Assembly: GCA_026985435.1 (NCBI GenBank)
Contig: JALSQL010000049.1
Coordinates: 1 to 44,847, forward strand
Length of the DNA stretch: 44,847 nt
From: Acidilobaceae archaeon
GTDB taxonomy: Archaea > Thermoproteota > Thermoprotei_A > Sulfolobales > Acidilobaceae
Reading direction: 5' to 3'
Shown: piece after piece, positions 23,721 to 31,459 of the stretch
Layout: the number at the start of each line of letters is the position of its first letter
Position numbering within the stretch: the stretch's first letter is position 1
Made by a program: the position numbers and the translations under genes
The notes under the pieces: generated by a model
Told to the model about the DNA's origin: nothing
Database searches by the model: none
What the model saw: only the letters and a program-made list of their open reading frames with translations

Positions 23721-24167
23721 TTGCCTATCCGCGAGCTGCGGGCTCAGGTGTTTGTGCATGCCACCGAGGAGCGCGAGCGGGTAGTTAAAGCCCTGATGGA
23801 GCTCTTCCCCGAGGATCTCCGGGGCCAGCTGGAGGTTGAGGAGGAGCTGTTGGAGGGGCACTACGGCAACCCCATCGTCAAGATAGTCGCCAGGATCCGG
23901 GGGGAGGCCGCCGAGAGGGTGTTCCAGTACATACTGTCCAGGCTCTCGGATATCGACAGGGGTGCCCTGGCCGGGACGCTCGACGACAGGGTCGACCGGG
24001 AGGGCACGCTCTACTTCAGGGTTAGCAAGCAGGAGGCCTTCCTGGGGCGTCTAACCATCTACGAGGCCGACGATGTTATACGTGTCACCGTGCACTTCCA
24101 CGGGCGGCGCCGCGATGCTATGCGCGACTACGAGGCCAGGCTTAGGCCCAGCGGTGGGGGCGGTTGA
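23721..24167 (+). CDS. COG1325-type predicted exosome-associated RNA-binding protein
   Basis: A 148-residue alpha/beta protein of the archaeal DUF54/COG1325 group, predicted to bind RNA and long associated by gene neighbourhood with the exosome. Visible features are a first strand VFVHATEERERVVKAL, EEELLEGHYGNPIVKIVARIRG, RVFQYILSRLSDIDR, then LYFRVSKQEAFLGRL and VIRVTVHFHGRRRDAM. The TTG start has GGGGGGTG 8 bases upstream. It is translationally coupled to rnp3 (TTGA overlap). Biochemical function is not established from sequence. Confidence 0.82.
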   Translation: MPIRELRAQVFVHATEERERVVKALMELFPEDLRGQLEVEEELLEGHYGNPIVKIVARIRGEAAERVFQYILSRLSDIDRGALAGTLDDRVDREGTLYFRVSKQEAFLGRLTIYEADDVIRVTVHFHGRRRDAMRDYEARLRPSGGGG

Positions 24168-24826
24168 GCGGCGGCTACGTCGACCTGAGCGTCACCCCCC
24201 GCGGTGTGGGCGACCTTAAGGCGATAGCCAGCACGGCCCGGCGGATGGGCTACACGGTCCTGGGCGCCCCCACTGGGGTGGCGGGGGCTCCCACCTGCGT
24301 CGACGGCGTGCTCGTGGTTCCACGGTACGTCGTCAGGGCTTCCACGCGGAGGGAGGCGGCCAGGGGCCTCGCCTCGGCGCCCCGCGGCGCCCTGGTCGTG
24401 GTCGAGGCCGAGTCGCAGGACGTGGCGCGCTACGCGGCCGTGAACAAGAGGGTCGACGTGCTGCGGCTACCCTATAGGATGCTCCGCCTGGTGGATAGGA
24501 GCACCGCCAGGCTCTTCCGGGAGAGGGGGTGGGGCCTCGTCGAGGTTAGCCTCAGGCCTATAACGGAGGGTCGCCTGGGTCTCCTGGCTAGGCTCTTCAC
24601 CGCCCTCAGGCGGGCCGAGGCCTACTCCGTACCCCTGGCGCTTGTGAGTGACGCCGACGGCCCCCTGGGGCTATGGCACCCCTACAGCCTGGCTGGCCTC
24701 GCATCGCTCTCCGGGCTCCCCATCGAGAGGGGCCTCGCCCTAGCCTCCACCGCGCCCCGCAGAGCCCTGGCTAGGCGCAGGCTTGGGCCAGGCTGCCCCG
24801 CAGGGCGGGCTGGCGGTAGCGCCTAG
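24164..24826 (+). CDS. rnp3: RNase P protein Rpp30 (Rnp3)
   Basis: TIM-barrel protein of RNase P, partner of Pop5. The 220 residues begin with GGYVDLSVTPRGV and contain ARRMGYTVLGAP, VVVEAESQDVARYAAVNKRVDVLRLPYR, a late STARLFRERGWGLVEVSLRPI and VPLALVSDADGPLGLWHPYSLAGLASLSGLP, all in the usual Rpp30 order. TTG is the start and overlaps the preceding stop as TTGA. The last 87 bases overlap the 3' end of the convergent radical SAM gene, so the Arg/Gly-rich C-terminal tail may be of little functional weight. Confidence 0.88.
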   Translation: MSGGYVDLSVTPRGVGDLKAIASTARRMGYTVLGAPTGVAGAPTCVDGVLVVPRYVVRASTRREAARGLASAPRGALVVVEAESQDVARYAAVNKRVDVLRLPYRMLRLVDRSTARLFRERGWGLVEVSLRPITEGRLGLLARLFTALRRAEAYSVPLALVSDADGPLGLWHPYSLAGLASLSGLPIERGLALASTAPRRALARRRLGPGCPAGRAGGSA

Positions 24827-26329
24827 GAAGGCCTGGAGCTCCCTCCTCAGGAGGTCGACGCTAGCCCCGGGGTGCCTGACGAGCCCGTGCCACGGGGGGT
24901 CCTCGTCGACTGGCAGGGGGCCCGCCATCGCCTCCAGGTCTAGGCCCACCTCGCGCGCCGCCCTCCTCAGGGCCCCGAGGCCCCCACCGTAGATGCCCCA
25001 GAGGACTACCAGATCCCCGGCGGGCTCCCCTCCCCTGCCGACAGCAGCCTGGGCGTGCGCGTAGCGGGGGTCGTATGTTTCAACCTCAACCCCTAGCCTG
25101 GCGAGCCTGCGCCTTAGGAGCCTGTGCCTAGCCCTAACCTCGCCGACCCCGGGGGCCCCCAGCCACTGCAGCGGCGTCGAGGGCTTCGGCACGAAGGGGT
25201 TGGCGGAGACTCTAACCCGCCCGCCCCTAGCCCGGGCCTCGGCTGCCACCTGCTCGACCAGGCCCAGCGTGGCCTCCAGGTCCTCCTCGCCCTCGCCGGG
25301 GAGGGGCGTTATCAGGTAGAGCTTCACGGTCCTAATGCCGACGTCGAGGGCTGCCGCCGCCACCCGGGCGACGAGCCCCGGCTCGATGGCCTTGTTGATG
25401 GCCGCCCCGAGCCTGCAGCTGCCAGTCTCGGGGGCTATTGTGAGCGTGCGCTGGCCGCCCTCGGCTATGAGGCGTATACGCCGGGGGGTGAGGGTCTCAA
25501 CGCGGAGGCTCGGCACGCTCGCCTCGACCCCCAGCGTCTCCACGGCGTGGGCCAGGGCCTTCTCGGCCCACGGGTTGTCGAAGAAGGATAGGCTGTAGAA
25601 GGCAACCTTCCCCAACCCGTTGGCTTCAACCCCCTCCTCCATGAGCTCCCTCATCCTCTGAAGGCTCCTATGCCTCATCGGCCTGAATATGAAGCCCTCC
25701 ATGCAGAACCTGCAGCCGCGCCCGCACCCCCTGCTCGCCTCCAGCGGGTACGCCCTGCCCCAGACGGGCTCGACGCCGCGGGGCATGGTTATGCTCGTGG
25801 GGTACCACGAGCGGTCCAGGCTCTTGGCGTAGACGCGCTCCACTGGGAGCGGGGAGCGCCCGGGCACCAGCAGTCCGGCGCTGGCCAGCCTCGACAGCCT
25901 GGAGTCCCTCGAGGGCGCCTCGAGGGCGTGGAGGATATGGTCCAGGACGGGCTCGGCCTCGCCGGGGAGCACGGCGTCGGCGAAGCCCAGCGAGGGCAGG
26001 GGGTTAGCAGTGGGCACCGGCCCCCCAGCTATCACCACCGGCCCGCCGCGCCTCGCCCGCGAGCTGGGCTCCACGCCCCCCTCGACCAGGGCCCTCACCG
26101 CGTAGGGCAGGCTTAGCTCGTAGGAGACGCTCACGAGCAGGGCGTCGAGCCTGGCGGGCGCTGGCGCGCCGCGGGGGTACGCCTCCAGCCCCCCGTCCTC
26201 GAGGAAGTACCCGTACACCTCCGCGCCCGACTCCCTGAGGTAGCCCCCTATCAGGTGGTAGGCGACGCCCGAGAGGGCTACCCTCATGGGCGCCGGGTAG
26301 ACTATGCCGACCCTCACGCGCCCTGGCAT
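24740..26329 (-). CDS. Radical SAM protein with cobalamin-binding-like N-terminal domain
   Basis: A 529-residue radical SAM enzyme of unknown substrate. The N-terminal region (about 1-150) looks like the Rossmann-type domain found before radical SAM cores in B12-dependent members (VRVGIVYPAP at the start, VVIAGGPVPTANPLP, DAVLPGEAEPVL), but no DxHxxG cobalamin motif is seen. The [4Fe-4S] motif CxxxCxxC is Cys202-206-209 in ASRGCGRGCRFCMEG. Later motifs are LTIAPETGSCRLGAAINK and KLYLITPLPGEGEEDL. The start overlaps the end of the nucleotidyltransferase gene by 16 bases. Similar uncharacterised proteins occur in archaea; a methyl- or methylthio-transfer reaction is possible but not shown. Confidence 0.82.
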   Translation of the reverse strand: MPGRVRVGIVYPAPMRVALSGVAYHLIGGYLRESGAEVYGYFLEDGGLEAYPRGAPAPARLDALLVSVSYELSLPYAVRALVEGGVEPSSRARRGGPVVIAGGPVPTANPLPSLGFADAVLPGEAEPVLDHILHALEAPSRDSRLSRLASAGLLVPGRSPLPVERVYAKSLDRSWYPTSITMPRGVEPVWGRAYPLEASRGCGRGCRFCMEGFIFRPMRHRSLQRMRELMEEGVEANGLGKVAFYSLSFFDNPWAEKALAHAVETLGVEASVPSLRVETLTPRRIRLIAEGGQRTLTIAPETGSCRLGAAINKAIEPGLVARVAAAALDVGIRTVKLYLITPLPGEGEEDLEATLGLVEQVAAEARARGGRVRVSANPFVPKPSTPLQWLGAPGVGEVRARHRLLRRRLARLGVEVETYDPRYAHAQAAVGRGGEPAGDLVVLWGIYGGGLGALRRAAREVGLDLEAMAGPLPVDEDPPWHGLVRHPGASVDLLRRELQAFLGATASPPCGAAWPKPAPSQGSAGRGGG

Positions 26330-27558
26330 CTGTACTCGGCACCTCTAGGCACGTCCCTGGACACCACGCAGCCCGGCCAGACCCTGGCGTAGGAGCCCAC
26401 CTTCACGCCGGGCATTAGCGACACGTTTATACCGGTCTGGGCGTGGCCCCCCACTATCGCGCCCAGCTTCCTGAGGCCCGTGGAGACCCTCCTACCCTTG
26501 ACTGTCATCTTAACGGGCCTCCCGTCGAAGCGCAGATTCGCGGTTACCGTGCCCGCCCCCAGGTTCGCCTCCTCCCCTATAACGCTGTCCCCCACGTAGT
26601 TCAGGTGGGGCGCCCTAGCCCCCTCTAGCAGTATCGACCCCTTGACCTCGACCGAGAAGCCGGCCTTCGAGCCCCGCTCCAGCGCGGTCATGGGCCTCAG
26701 CCTGGCGCACGGCCCCACGTCCACGCCCGGCCCTATGTAGGCCGGACCCTCCACCGCCACGTGGGCCCTCACCCTGGCCGTGGGGGCCACGTAGACTGGC
26801 CCCTCCAGCACCGCCGATGGGTGGACCTCCCCCTCGACCCTAGGCTCCAGCTCGTACTCCAAAGCCGCCCGGACGGCTAGTATGTAGTCCCACGGACGCC
26901 CCACGTCCCTCCACATGCCCCGCTCTACGACCGCGTAGGAGAGCCCGCCACCCCGGCTGAGGCGGTCGAGTATGTCGGTTAACTCCAGCTCGCCCCTCGC
27001 CGAGGGCCTGAGGCTGCCGAGGAGCCTGAGGCTCTCGGCTGGCAGGGCGTAGACCCCGGTGAGGGCTAGGTTGGAGGGCTCGGTGCCGGGCTCCGGCTTC
27101 TCCACGAACCCCTCGATGCCGCCGTCGGACACTATGGCCACCCCGAACTCGCTCGGGTTCTCGACCTCTGCTAGGAGCACCTGGGGCGGCTTCATCTCGC
27201 GGGCGAGCCGCCAGGCCGGCCTGGCCAGGAACACGTCTGAGAATATAACTAGGTAATCGTCATCCCCGCCAGCGTCGAAAGCCACCCTCAGGGCGTCCCC
27301 TGTCCCCCTAGGCTCGGACTGGCCCACCACCACGACGTCGTCGCCCATGCAGGGCTGCGCCTCGACCTCGGCCACCCTATCCCCAGGCGCCACCACGACT
27401 ATCTCGTCGACCCTGGGGTGCTCCCTCGCCATCCTCACGGCCCTGCAGAGGAGGCTCTCCCCTAGTATGGGGAGCAGTGGCTTGAGCCTAGTCTCCGTCA
27501 GGGGCTTAAGCCTCTCCCCCCTCCCCGCCGCTAGTATCGCCGCTTTCACCCTCACCAC
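26314..27558 (-). CDS. Bifunctional sugar-1-phosphate nucleotidylyltransferase / acyltransferase (GlmU-like)
   Basis: Makes nucleotide sugars, probably UDP-GlcNAc or dTDP/UDP-hexose for N-glycans and the cell surface. The N-terminal nucleotidyltransferase domain (about 1-235) has AAILAAGRGERLKPLTETRLKPLLP, GTGDALRVAF and VEKPEPGTEPSNLALTGVY. The C-terminal part (about 245-414) is a left-handed beta-helix with hexapeptide-like repeats, ending in NLGAGTVTANLRFDGRPVK and HAQTGINVSLMPGVKVG, typical of archaeal GlmU-like proteins with sugar-1-P acetyltransferase activity. GTG at 27558 is given; a GTG at 27549 (KAAILAAG) is as likely. The gene overlaps the THUMP gene end by 53 bases from the given start. 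Confidence 0.85.
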   Translation of the reverse strand: MVRVKAAILAAGRGERLKPLTETRLKPLLPILGESLLCRAVRMAREHPRVDEIVVVAPGDRVAEVEAQPCMGDDVVVVGQSEPRGTGDALRVAFDAGGDDDYLVIFSDVFLARPAWRLAREMKPPQVLLAEVENPSEFGVAIVSDGGIEGFVEKPEPGTEPSNLALTGVYALPAESLRLLGSLRPSARGELELTDILDRLSRGGGLSYAVVERGMWRDVGRPWDYILAVRAALEYELEPRVEGEVHPSAVLEGPVYVAPTARVRAHVAVEGPAYIGPGVDVGPCARLRPMTALERGSKAGFSVEVKGSILLEGARAPHLNYVGDSVIGEEANLGAGTVTANLRFDGRPVKMTVKGRRVSTGLRKLGAIVGGHAQTGINVSLMPGVKVGSYARVWPGCVVSRDVPRGAEYRCQGA

Positions 27559-28615
27559 CCAGCCGGTCGTGCAGGACGGTACCCAGGGCTATGAGCGCAG
27601 CGGCTGCGGCGTACTCTGTCGACAGGGTTATCCCGGGGGCTATGTCGACTACGAGGTCCGCGTACCTGTATATGCCGAGGGGTATGCCCTCCCTAGACCC
27701 CACCAGGATGTTGACCCTCCTTCTCCCCCGGACCACGCGCCAGAGCTCGTCTGCAACCCTCGAGACCGGCTCCCCCTCCGGCTCGAGAACAATTATCGGC
27801 TCGCCCCTCCTATCCCGGACTAGCTGGTGGATGTCCTGCACGAGAACCTGGACCCTCTCTACCCGGCGGTGGTAGCTCTTCTCCTGGACCCTGAACCTGC
27901 TCTCTATGCCCTCGAAGACCCCTCCGAGGAACTCGTAGAGCTCCCTGGCCCTAACGGGGCCCGCCGGGGCTACGACCAGCTCCCTGACCTCGAAGTTCTG
28001 GACCTCCCTGCCTATCCTAACCCCCATGTTCCTGCAGGCGTCCAGGGGGCCTAGGTAGGGCATCTGGACAACCGCCACCCTACGGTACAGCCTGTAGAGG
28101 GGGTTCTTGCCCGGCCTCATCTTCCTCCACTCGAGCGTGCCGGGGTAGAGTGTGAGGAGCGCCTTATCTGCGATTATCTCGATCCCAACAACCTTGTCGG
28201 GGTAGGTGAGGTTCACGCACGCCCCCGTAGCTCTCCTGACAGCATCGCCAGCGGCGACGTTTACGTCTATGCTAGTGAACCCGTGGCGCCCCCGCCTCAC
28301 GGTCCTGACCGCGAAGCACTCGCCCGGCCCGATCCTCCCCTTCGCGAGCTCCGCCGCCGCCCTGGCGATCTCCCCCGGGTCGGCCCTCACAACCCTCTCG
28401 ACCACGAAAACCCTGTCGGCCTCTACGACCTCCCCCTCTATCCTCCTAGCATCCGACGCAGGGTCGCTGCAGCCGTAGACCAGCACAAGCCCCCGGAACC
28501 CCCTAGGCGAGGGTTCGGCGCGGAGCCCGAGCTCCTCTATCCTAGCAGCGGCAACCCTCTCCATGCCAAGGCTCGTCTTCACGAGTAGGCAGGGCTCCTC
28601 CGCCAGCTGCGACAC
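27506..28615 (-). CDS. THUMP-domain SPOUT-type methyltransferase-like protein
   Basis: Predicted RNA modification protein, 369 residues. The N-terminal half (about 10-170) resembles a THUMP RNA-binding domain: CLLVKTSLGMERVAAARIEELG, RVVRADPGEIARAAAELAKG and TGACVNLTYPDKVVGIEII. The C-terminal half resembles a SPOUT knot fold with NILVGSREGIPLGIYRYADLV and VDIAPGITLSTEYAAAAAL. These match the archaeal THUMP-SPOUT group (COG1818-like), whose target is probably tRNA or rRNA; I cannot name the site. GTG start. It lies between eS1 and the nucleotidyltransferase, with a TATA-like CATCTAAACC (minus strand) about 30 bases upstream. Confidence 0.75.
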   Translation of the reverse strand: MSQLAEEPCLLVKTSLGMERVAAARIEELGLRAEPSPRGFRGLVLVYGCSDPASDARRIEGEVVEADRVFVVERVVRADPGEIARAAAELAKGRIGPGECFAVRTVRRGRHGFTSIDVNVAAGDAVRRATGACVNLTYPDKVVGIEIIADKALLTLYPGTLEWRKMRPGKNPLYRLYRRVAVVQMPYLGPLDACRNMGVRIGREVQNFEVRELVVAPAGPVRARELYEFLGGVFEGIESRFRVQEKSYHRRVERVQVLVQDIHQLVRDRRGEPIIVLEPEGEPVSRVADELWRVVRGRRRVNILVGSREGIPLGIYRYADLVVDIAPGITLSTEYAAAAALIALGTVLHDRLGGEGESGDTSGGEGGEA

Positions 28616-28691
28616 CCCGAGAGGCCGGGGGGTAGGATGGGGTTTAGATGCCGTTGCCCAAAGCCCTGGCGGCCGCTGGCTAGCCCCCAGG

Positions 28692-29351
28692 TTACAGGCC
28701 CTCGCCCTTCTGTAGCGGCGACACCACCACAGCCTTCTCCGGGCCGTTGGGCCCGGGTATCCAGAGCAGCTTTGACTTGGCTATCTCGACCTTCCTTATG
28801 GCGTATATCTTCCTGGCGGCCTGCTCTATCTCCTGCGCCAGGCTCCCCTCGACGTCGCTGAACACCATGGCCTTTATGAACTCGTCTAGCGTGCTCTCCC
28901 TGGCCCTCCTCTCTATGACCTCCTGCATCGCCTTCCTTATAGCCCTCTTCTGGCTCGTCTTGCACCGGTACCTCGTGAATACCATAGCGGTTACCCGCAG
29001 GCCGTAGCCGTCCTTCGTCCACACGTTGAAGATGCCCGTTATCTTGCTGCTCTTCCTCCTCGTGAGACTCCTTATGTAGTCCCTCAGCAGCTCGTGGCCC
29101 TTGAAGCGCGTGTAGGCCTTGTCGCCGTCGACCCGGACTATCTGGAAGTACAGTTTTATGTGGACGTGGGCGAAGTCGCCGGTTATATCGTAGAGCGTGG
29201 TCTCCATCACCCTGCCTATAAGTTTCAGTGGGTCATCAGCCGGCGTGGTGCCGAGCACGGCCTCGCCGAAGACCGGCGGGGCCACGACCGTGTACCACTT
29301 CTTCAGCTTCCACGTGTCCCTGACCGCTGCCCTAGCCCTGCGCCTAGCCAT
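28692..29351 (-). CDS. rps3ae: Ribosomal protein eS1 (S3Ae)
   Basis: Small-subunit ribosomal protein, 219 residues. It has WKLKKWYTVVAPPVFGEAVLGTTPADDP, DFAHVHIKLYFQIVRVDGDKAYTRFKGHELLRDYIRSL and RRKSSKITGIFNVWTKDGYGLRVTAMVFT, all diagnostic of eS1, quoted here only in parts. The ATG at 29349-29351 (MARRRARA) is chosen; a GTG four codons upstream is possible but would fall at the predicted transcript start. It follows pcc1 and precedes the THUMP gene. Confidence 0.96.
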   Translation of the reverse strand: MARRRARAAVRDTWKLKKWYTVVAPPVFGEAVLGTTPADDPLKLIGRVMETTLYDITGDFAHVHIKLYFQIVRVDGDKAYTRFKGHELLRDYIRSLTRRKSSKITGIFNVWTKDGYGLRVTAMVFTRYRCKTSQKRAIRKAMQEVIERRARESTLDEFIKAMVFSDVEGSLAQEIEQAARKIYAIRKVEIAKSKLLWIPGPNGPEKAVVVSPLQKGEGL

Positions 29352-29387
29352 CCCCGCAGGCACCAGCGGGCACGCGCCCGGTTAGGG

Positions 29388-29397
29388 GCTTTAAGCT
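29388..29397 (-). promoter_or_regulatory. Putative eS1 promoter
   Basis: The minus strand reads AGCTTAAAGC about 38-46 bases before the eS1 ATG, within the last codons of pcc1. It predicts a leader of about 16 bases. Confidence 0.4.
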
Positions 29398-29669
29398 TCC
29401 CCGCCTGCTGCCCTGAGGCTTTCCAGGGCGGCGCGCGCCGACGATAGCAGGTCGTCGATAGTGTTGCGAAGCCTGAGGATGCCCCTAGAGTCCCCGCAGT
29501 CAACCTCGACCCTGCACACGACCCTGTAGGACTCGGCCCTGCAGGAGACTCGAACACCCGGGGGCGCCTGGCGGTTGTCGGGCTCCAGCGCTTCCGCGAT
29601 AGCTGCGGAGGCCGGGCCCGAGTCTATCTCTAGTGTAGCCTCGCAGGCGCTAGGCCTGGCTGACCTCAA
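29391..29669 (-). CDS. pcc1: KEOPS complex subunit Pcc1
   Basis: Dimerisation subunit of KEOPS, which makes t6A on ANN-decoding tRNAs. The 92 residues match canonical Pcc1: strand ACEATLEID, helix ASAAIAEALEPDNRQAPP with the PDN motif, strands VRVSCRAESYRVVCRVEVD, and the C-terminal helix signature NTIDDLLSSARAALESL. The TTG start overlaps the Cdc45-like gene end by 20 bases. This is distinct from the Pcc1-family gene at 15901-16161, which lacks these motifs. Kae1 and Bud32 are encoded about 3 kb away on the same strand. Confidence 0.88.
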   Translation of the reverse strand: MRSARPSACEATLEIDSGPASAAIAEALEPDNRQAPPGVRVSCRAESYRVVCRVEVDCGDSRGILRLRNTIDDLLSSARAALESLRAAGGEA

Positions 29670-30906
29670 GCCAGAACCCCTCCTCCCTCGCCACCCTGGA
29701 CTCGACGAGCCTCTTGGGCAGCTCGTAGTCGGCCATAGCCGCCTGTAGGGGTGACACCAGGAGCCTGTCCTCCCGGACTAGAGCTATGACTGTGTCCTCG
29801 TCGAGGACGCCCAGACTCCTGAGGGCCATGTAGGCTATACTCGGGCTCTCCAGCTGGGGCTCCACACTATAGAGACGCAGCCACCCGGGCCCCCGGGCTC
29901 TAACCAGCTCGGCGCCCCACGCCCAGTCCACTATCCAGGGCGCCCTAGCCTCGAGGGCCCCCAGGGCGGCGGCGAGCTCCACCTGGGGGTCCACCATCGA
30001 TGCCGCTATAGCGGCCGTGCTCGACGACGCTTCCAGGGTGTAGACCAGCGCGTGGGCCGCCTCCCTGGGGTCCTCCAGGGGCGACCCCTCCAGGACCAGC
30101 AGCCCCGAGGCGGCCTCAGCCGCCTCTAGCCCGTCGTCCCCGCTGACGAGGTCTATGAGCCTCTCCAGCTCCCCCCGCTCCAGCCTCGCGGCAGGCCTGC
30201 CTGCCGCCGGGCCCAGCCCGGCCGCCGCCAGCCTCTCCCTGCAAGCGTCCTCCCCGTCCCTGGCCAGCGGCATGGGGGGCACCGCGGTCTTGCGGAGGGC
30301 CTCGCAGAGCGGCCTCGAGAGGGGCCTGTAGACTTTTAGCGTTGTCACTATCATGGGCTTGGGCTGCCCTTTGCTGGCAAGCCTCTCGACGTACACCCGG
30401 TCGAGCCCCGAGATCCTCCCAGTGCGGCCGACCCGGCCGTCGAGGTAGAGGCCGGCCAGGCTAGCTGCCCTCAGCTCGGGTGAGAGCCCCCCTAGCCCGC
30501 TCGCCTCGACTATTAGAGTGTAGGCCACGGCGAGGCTACCGTCTACCGCCAGGTACACGCTCCCCGGGGGCGGGTGCCCCCTGACGCGCTCCACCTGAGC
30601 CATGTAGACAAGCCTTGCCTCGACGTCGGCAGCCTTGTATGGGAGTCCAGGGTACCCCAGCAGGATTGAGGGGTAGTCCACAGCCGCTGGTGGCCTCACG
30701 GAGACCTTGAACGTCGCCGTTACCCCGAGGCGGTATAGATGGGCGAACACCACAGCCGCGGCCAGCACGGGGCCCGGGTGCGGGTATGCCCACACCCTCA
30801 CCAAGCCAGCGTCGACGCCCTCCTCCACTAGGCTGGCTATCGCCTTACCGGCGGCCTCTAGGTGCCTCGGCAGCTTCTCCCCAGCCTCGAGCTGTAGGAG
30901 CAGCAA
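29650..30906 (-). CDS. Cdc45/RecJ-like protein without intact DHH active site
   Basis: Candidate crenarchaeal Cdc45 homolog, the GINS- and MCM-associated replication factor. The 418 residues look like an eroded DHH fold. The first strand, where RecJ has HxDxDG, reads VRVWAYPHPGPVLAAAVVFAHLYRLG, so the metal-binding aspartates are gone. A helical middle and a DHHA1-like C-terminal part (ESPSIAYMALRSLGVLDEDT) follow. The neighbourhood uS15, this gene, pcc1, eS1 is the one known for archaeal RecJ/Cdc45 genes. Identity therefore rests on position and weak sequence pattern. TTG start; 47 bases after uS15. Confidence 0.6.
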   Translation of the reverse strand: MLLLQLEAGEKLPRHLEAAGKAIASLVEEGVDAGLVRVWAYPHPGPVLAAAVVFAHLYRLGVTATFKVSVRPPAAVDYPSILLGYPGLPYKAADVEARLVYMAQVERVRGHPPPGSVYLAVDGSLAVAYTLIVEASGLGGLSPELRAASLAGLYLDGRVGRTGRISGLDRVYVERLASKGQPKPMIVTTLKVYRPLSRPLCEALRKTAVPPMPLARDGEDACRERLAAAGLGPAAGRPAARLERGELERLIDLVSGDDGLEAAEAASGLLVLEGSPLEDPREAAHALVYTLEASSSTAAIAASMVDPQVELAAALGALEARAPWIVDWAWGAELVRARGPGWLRLYSVEPQLESPSIAYMALRSLGVLDEDTVIALVREDRLLVSPLQAAMADYELPKRLVESRVAREEGFWLEVSQA

Positions 30907-30953
30907 GCGCGGCCCCCGGAGGGCCGGGGGCCGGGGTGGGGTCTATAACGTGG

Positions 30954-31409
30954 CTAGGCCCCGGCTACGAGTAGCCTGGCCTTCTCGGGGTCGTACTCCC
31001 AGTCCGGCGGCAGCTTGCCAACCCTCTTGTAGTACTTCACCAGCCTCCGTATCTTGCTCTCAAGGTCCATGAGGCCCTTCTTGGCGTGGAGGTCCTTGGG
31101 GTGCTCGTCCAGGTGCCTCCTCAGGTTTACCGCCTTCCGGATCAGTGCTAGGAGGTCCTCGGGCAGGGGCGGCGCCAGCCCCTTCTCCTCCAGTATCTCG
31201 ACTATCTTCTTGCCTAGTATCGGCTTCACGAGCGGTATGCCGAACTGGTCCCTCAGTATGATCCCGATCATGCTGGGGCCGTAGCCCTTACGGGCCAGGT
31301 CCTCTATTATGAGCTCGATCTCCTCGGGGGTGTACCTCACCCACACGGGCGCCTTCGCTCTAGCGGGCCTGGTCGAGTGGGACTGCCCCTTCTCCCTCCT
31401 CTTGTTCAA
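30954..31409 (-). CDS. rps15: Ribosomal protein uS15
   Basis: Small-subunit protein binding 16S rRNA, 151 residues. It begins NKRREKGQSHSTRPARAKAP and contains WVRYTPEEIELIIEDLARKG, GYGPSMIGIILRDQFGIPLV and the C-terminal segments LRRHLDEHPKDLHAKKGL and RRLVKYYKRVGKLPPDWEY, all typical of archaeal uS15. The frame is open far upstream, but only the TTG at 31407-31409 gives the family length; GCGAGGG sits right before it. A TATA-like box lies about 42 bases upstream inside the ITPase gene end. Confidence 0.96.
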   Translation of the reverse strand: MNKRREKGQSHSTRPARAKAPVWVRYTPEEIELIIEDLARKGYGPSMIGIILRDQFGIPLVKPILGKKIVEILEEKGLAPPLPEDLLALIRKAVNLRRHLDEHPKDLHAKKGLMDLESKIRRLVKYYKRVGKLPPDWEYDPEKARLLVAGA

Positions 31410-31448
31410 GCCCTCGCATCCCCCAGGCCTGGGGCACGCGCCCGGTGT

Positions 31449-31459
31449 TCCTATAAGCT
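31449..31459 (-). promoter_or_regulatory. Putative uS15 promoter
   Basis: The minus strand reads AAGCTTATAGG, overlapping the ITPase stop codon, 40-50 bases before the uS15 TTG. Confidence 0.4.
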
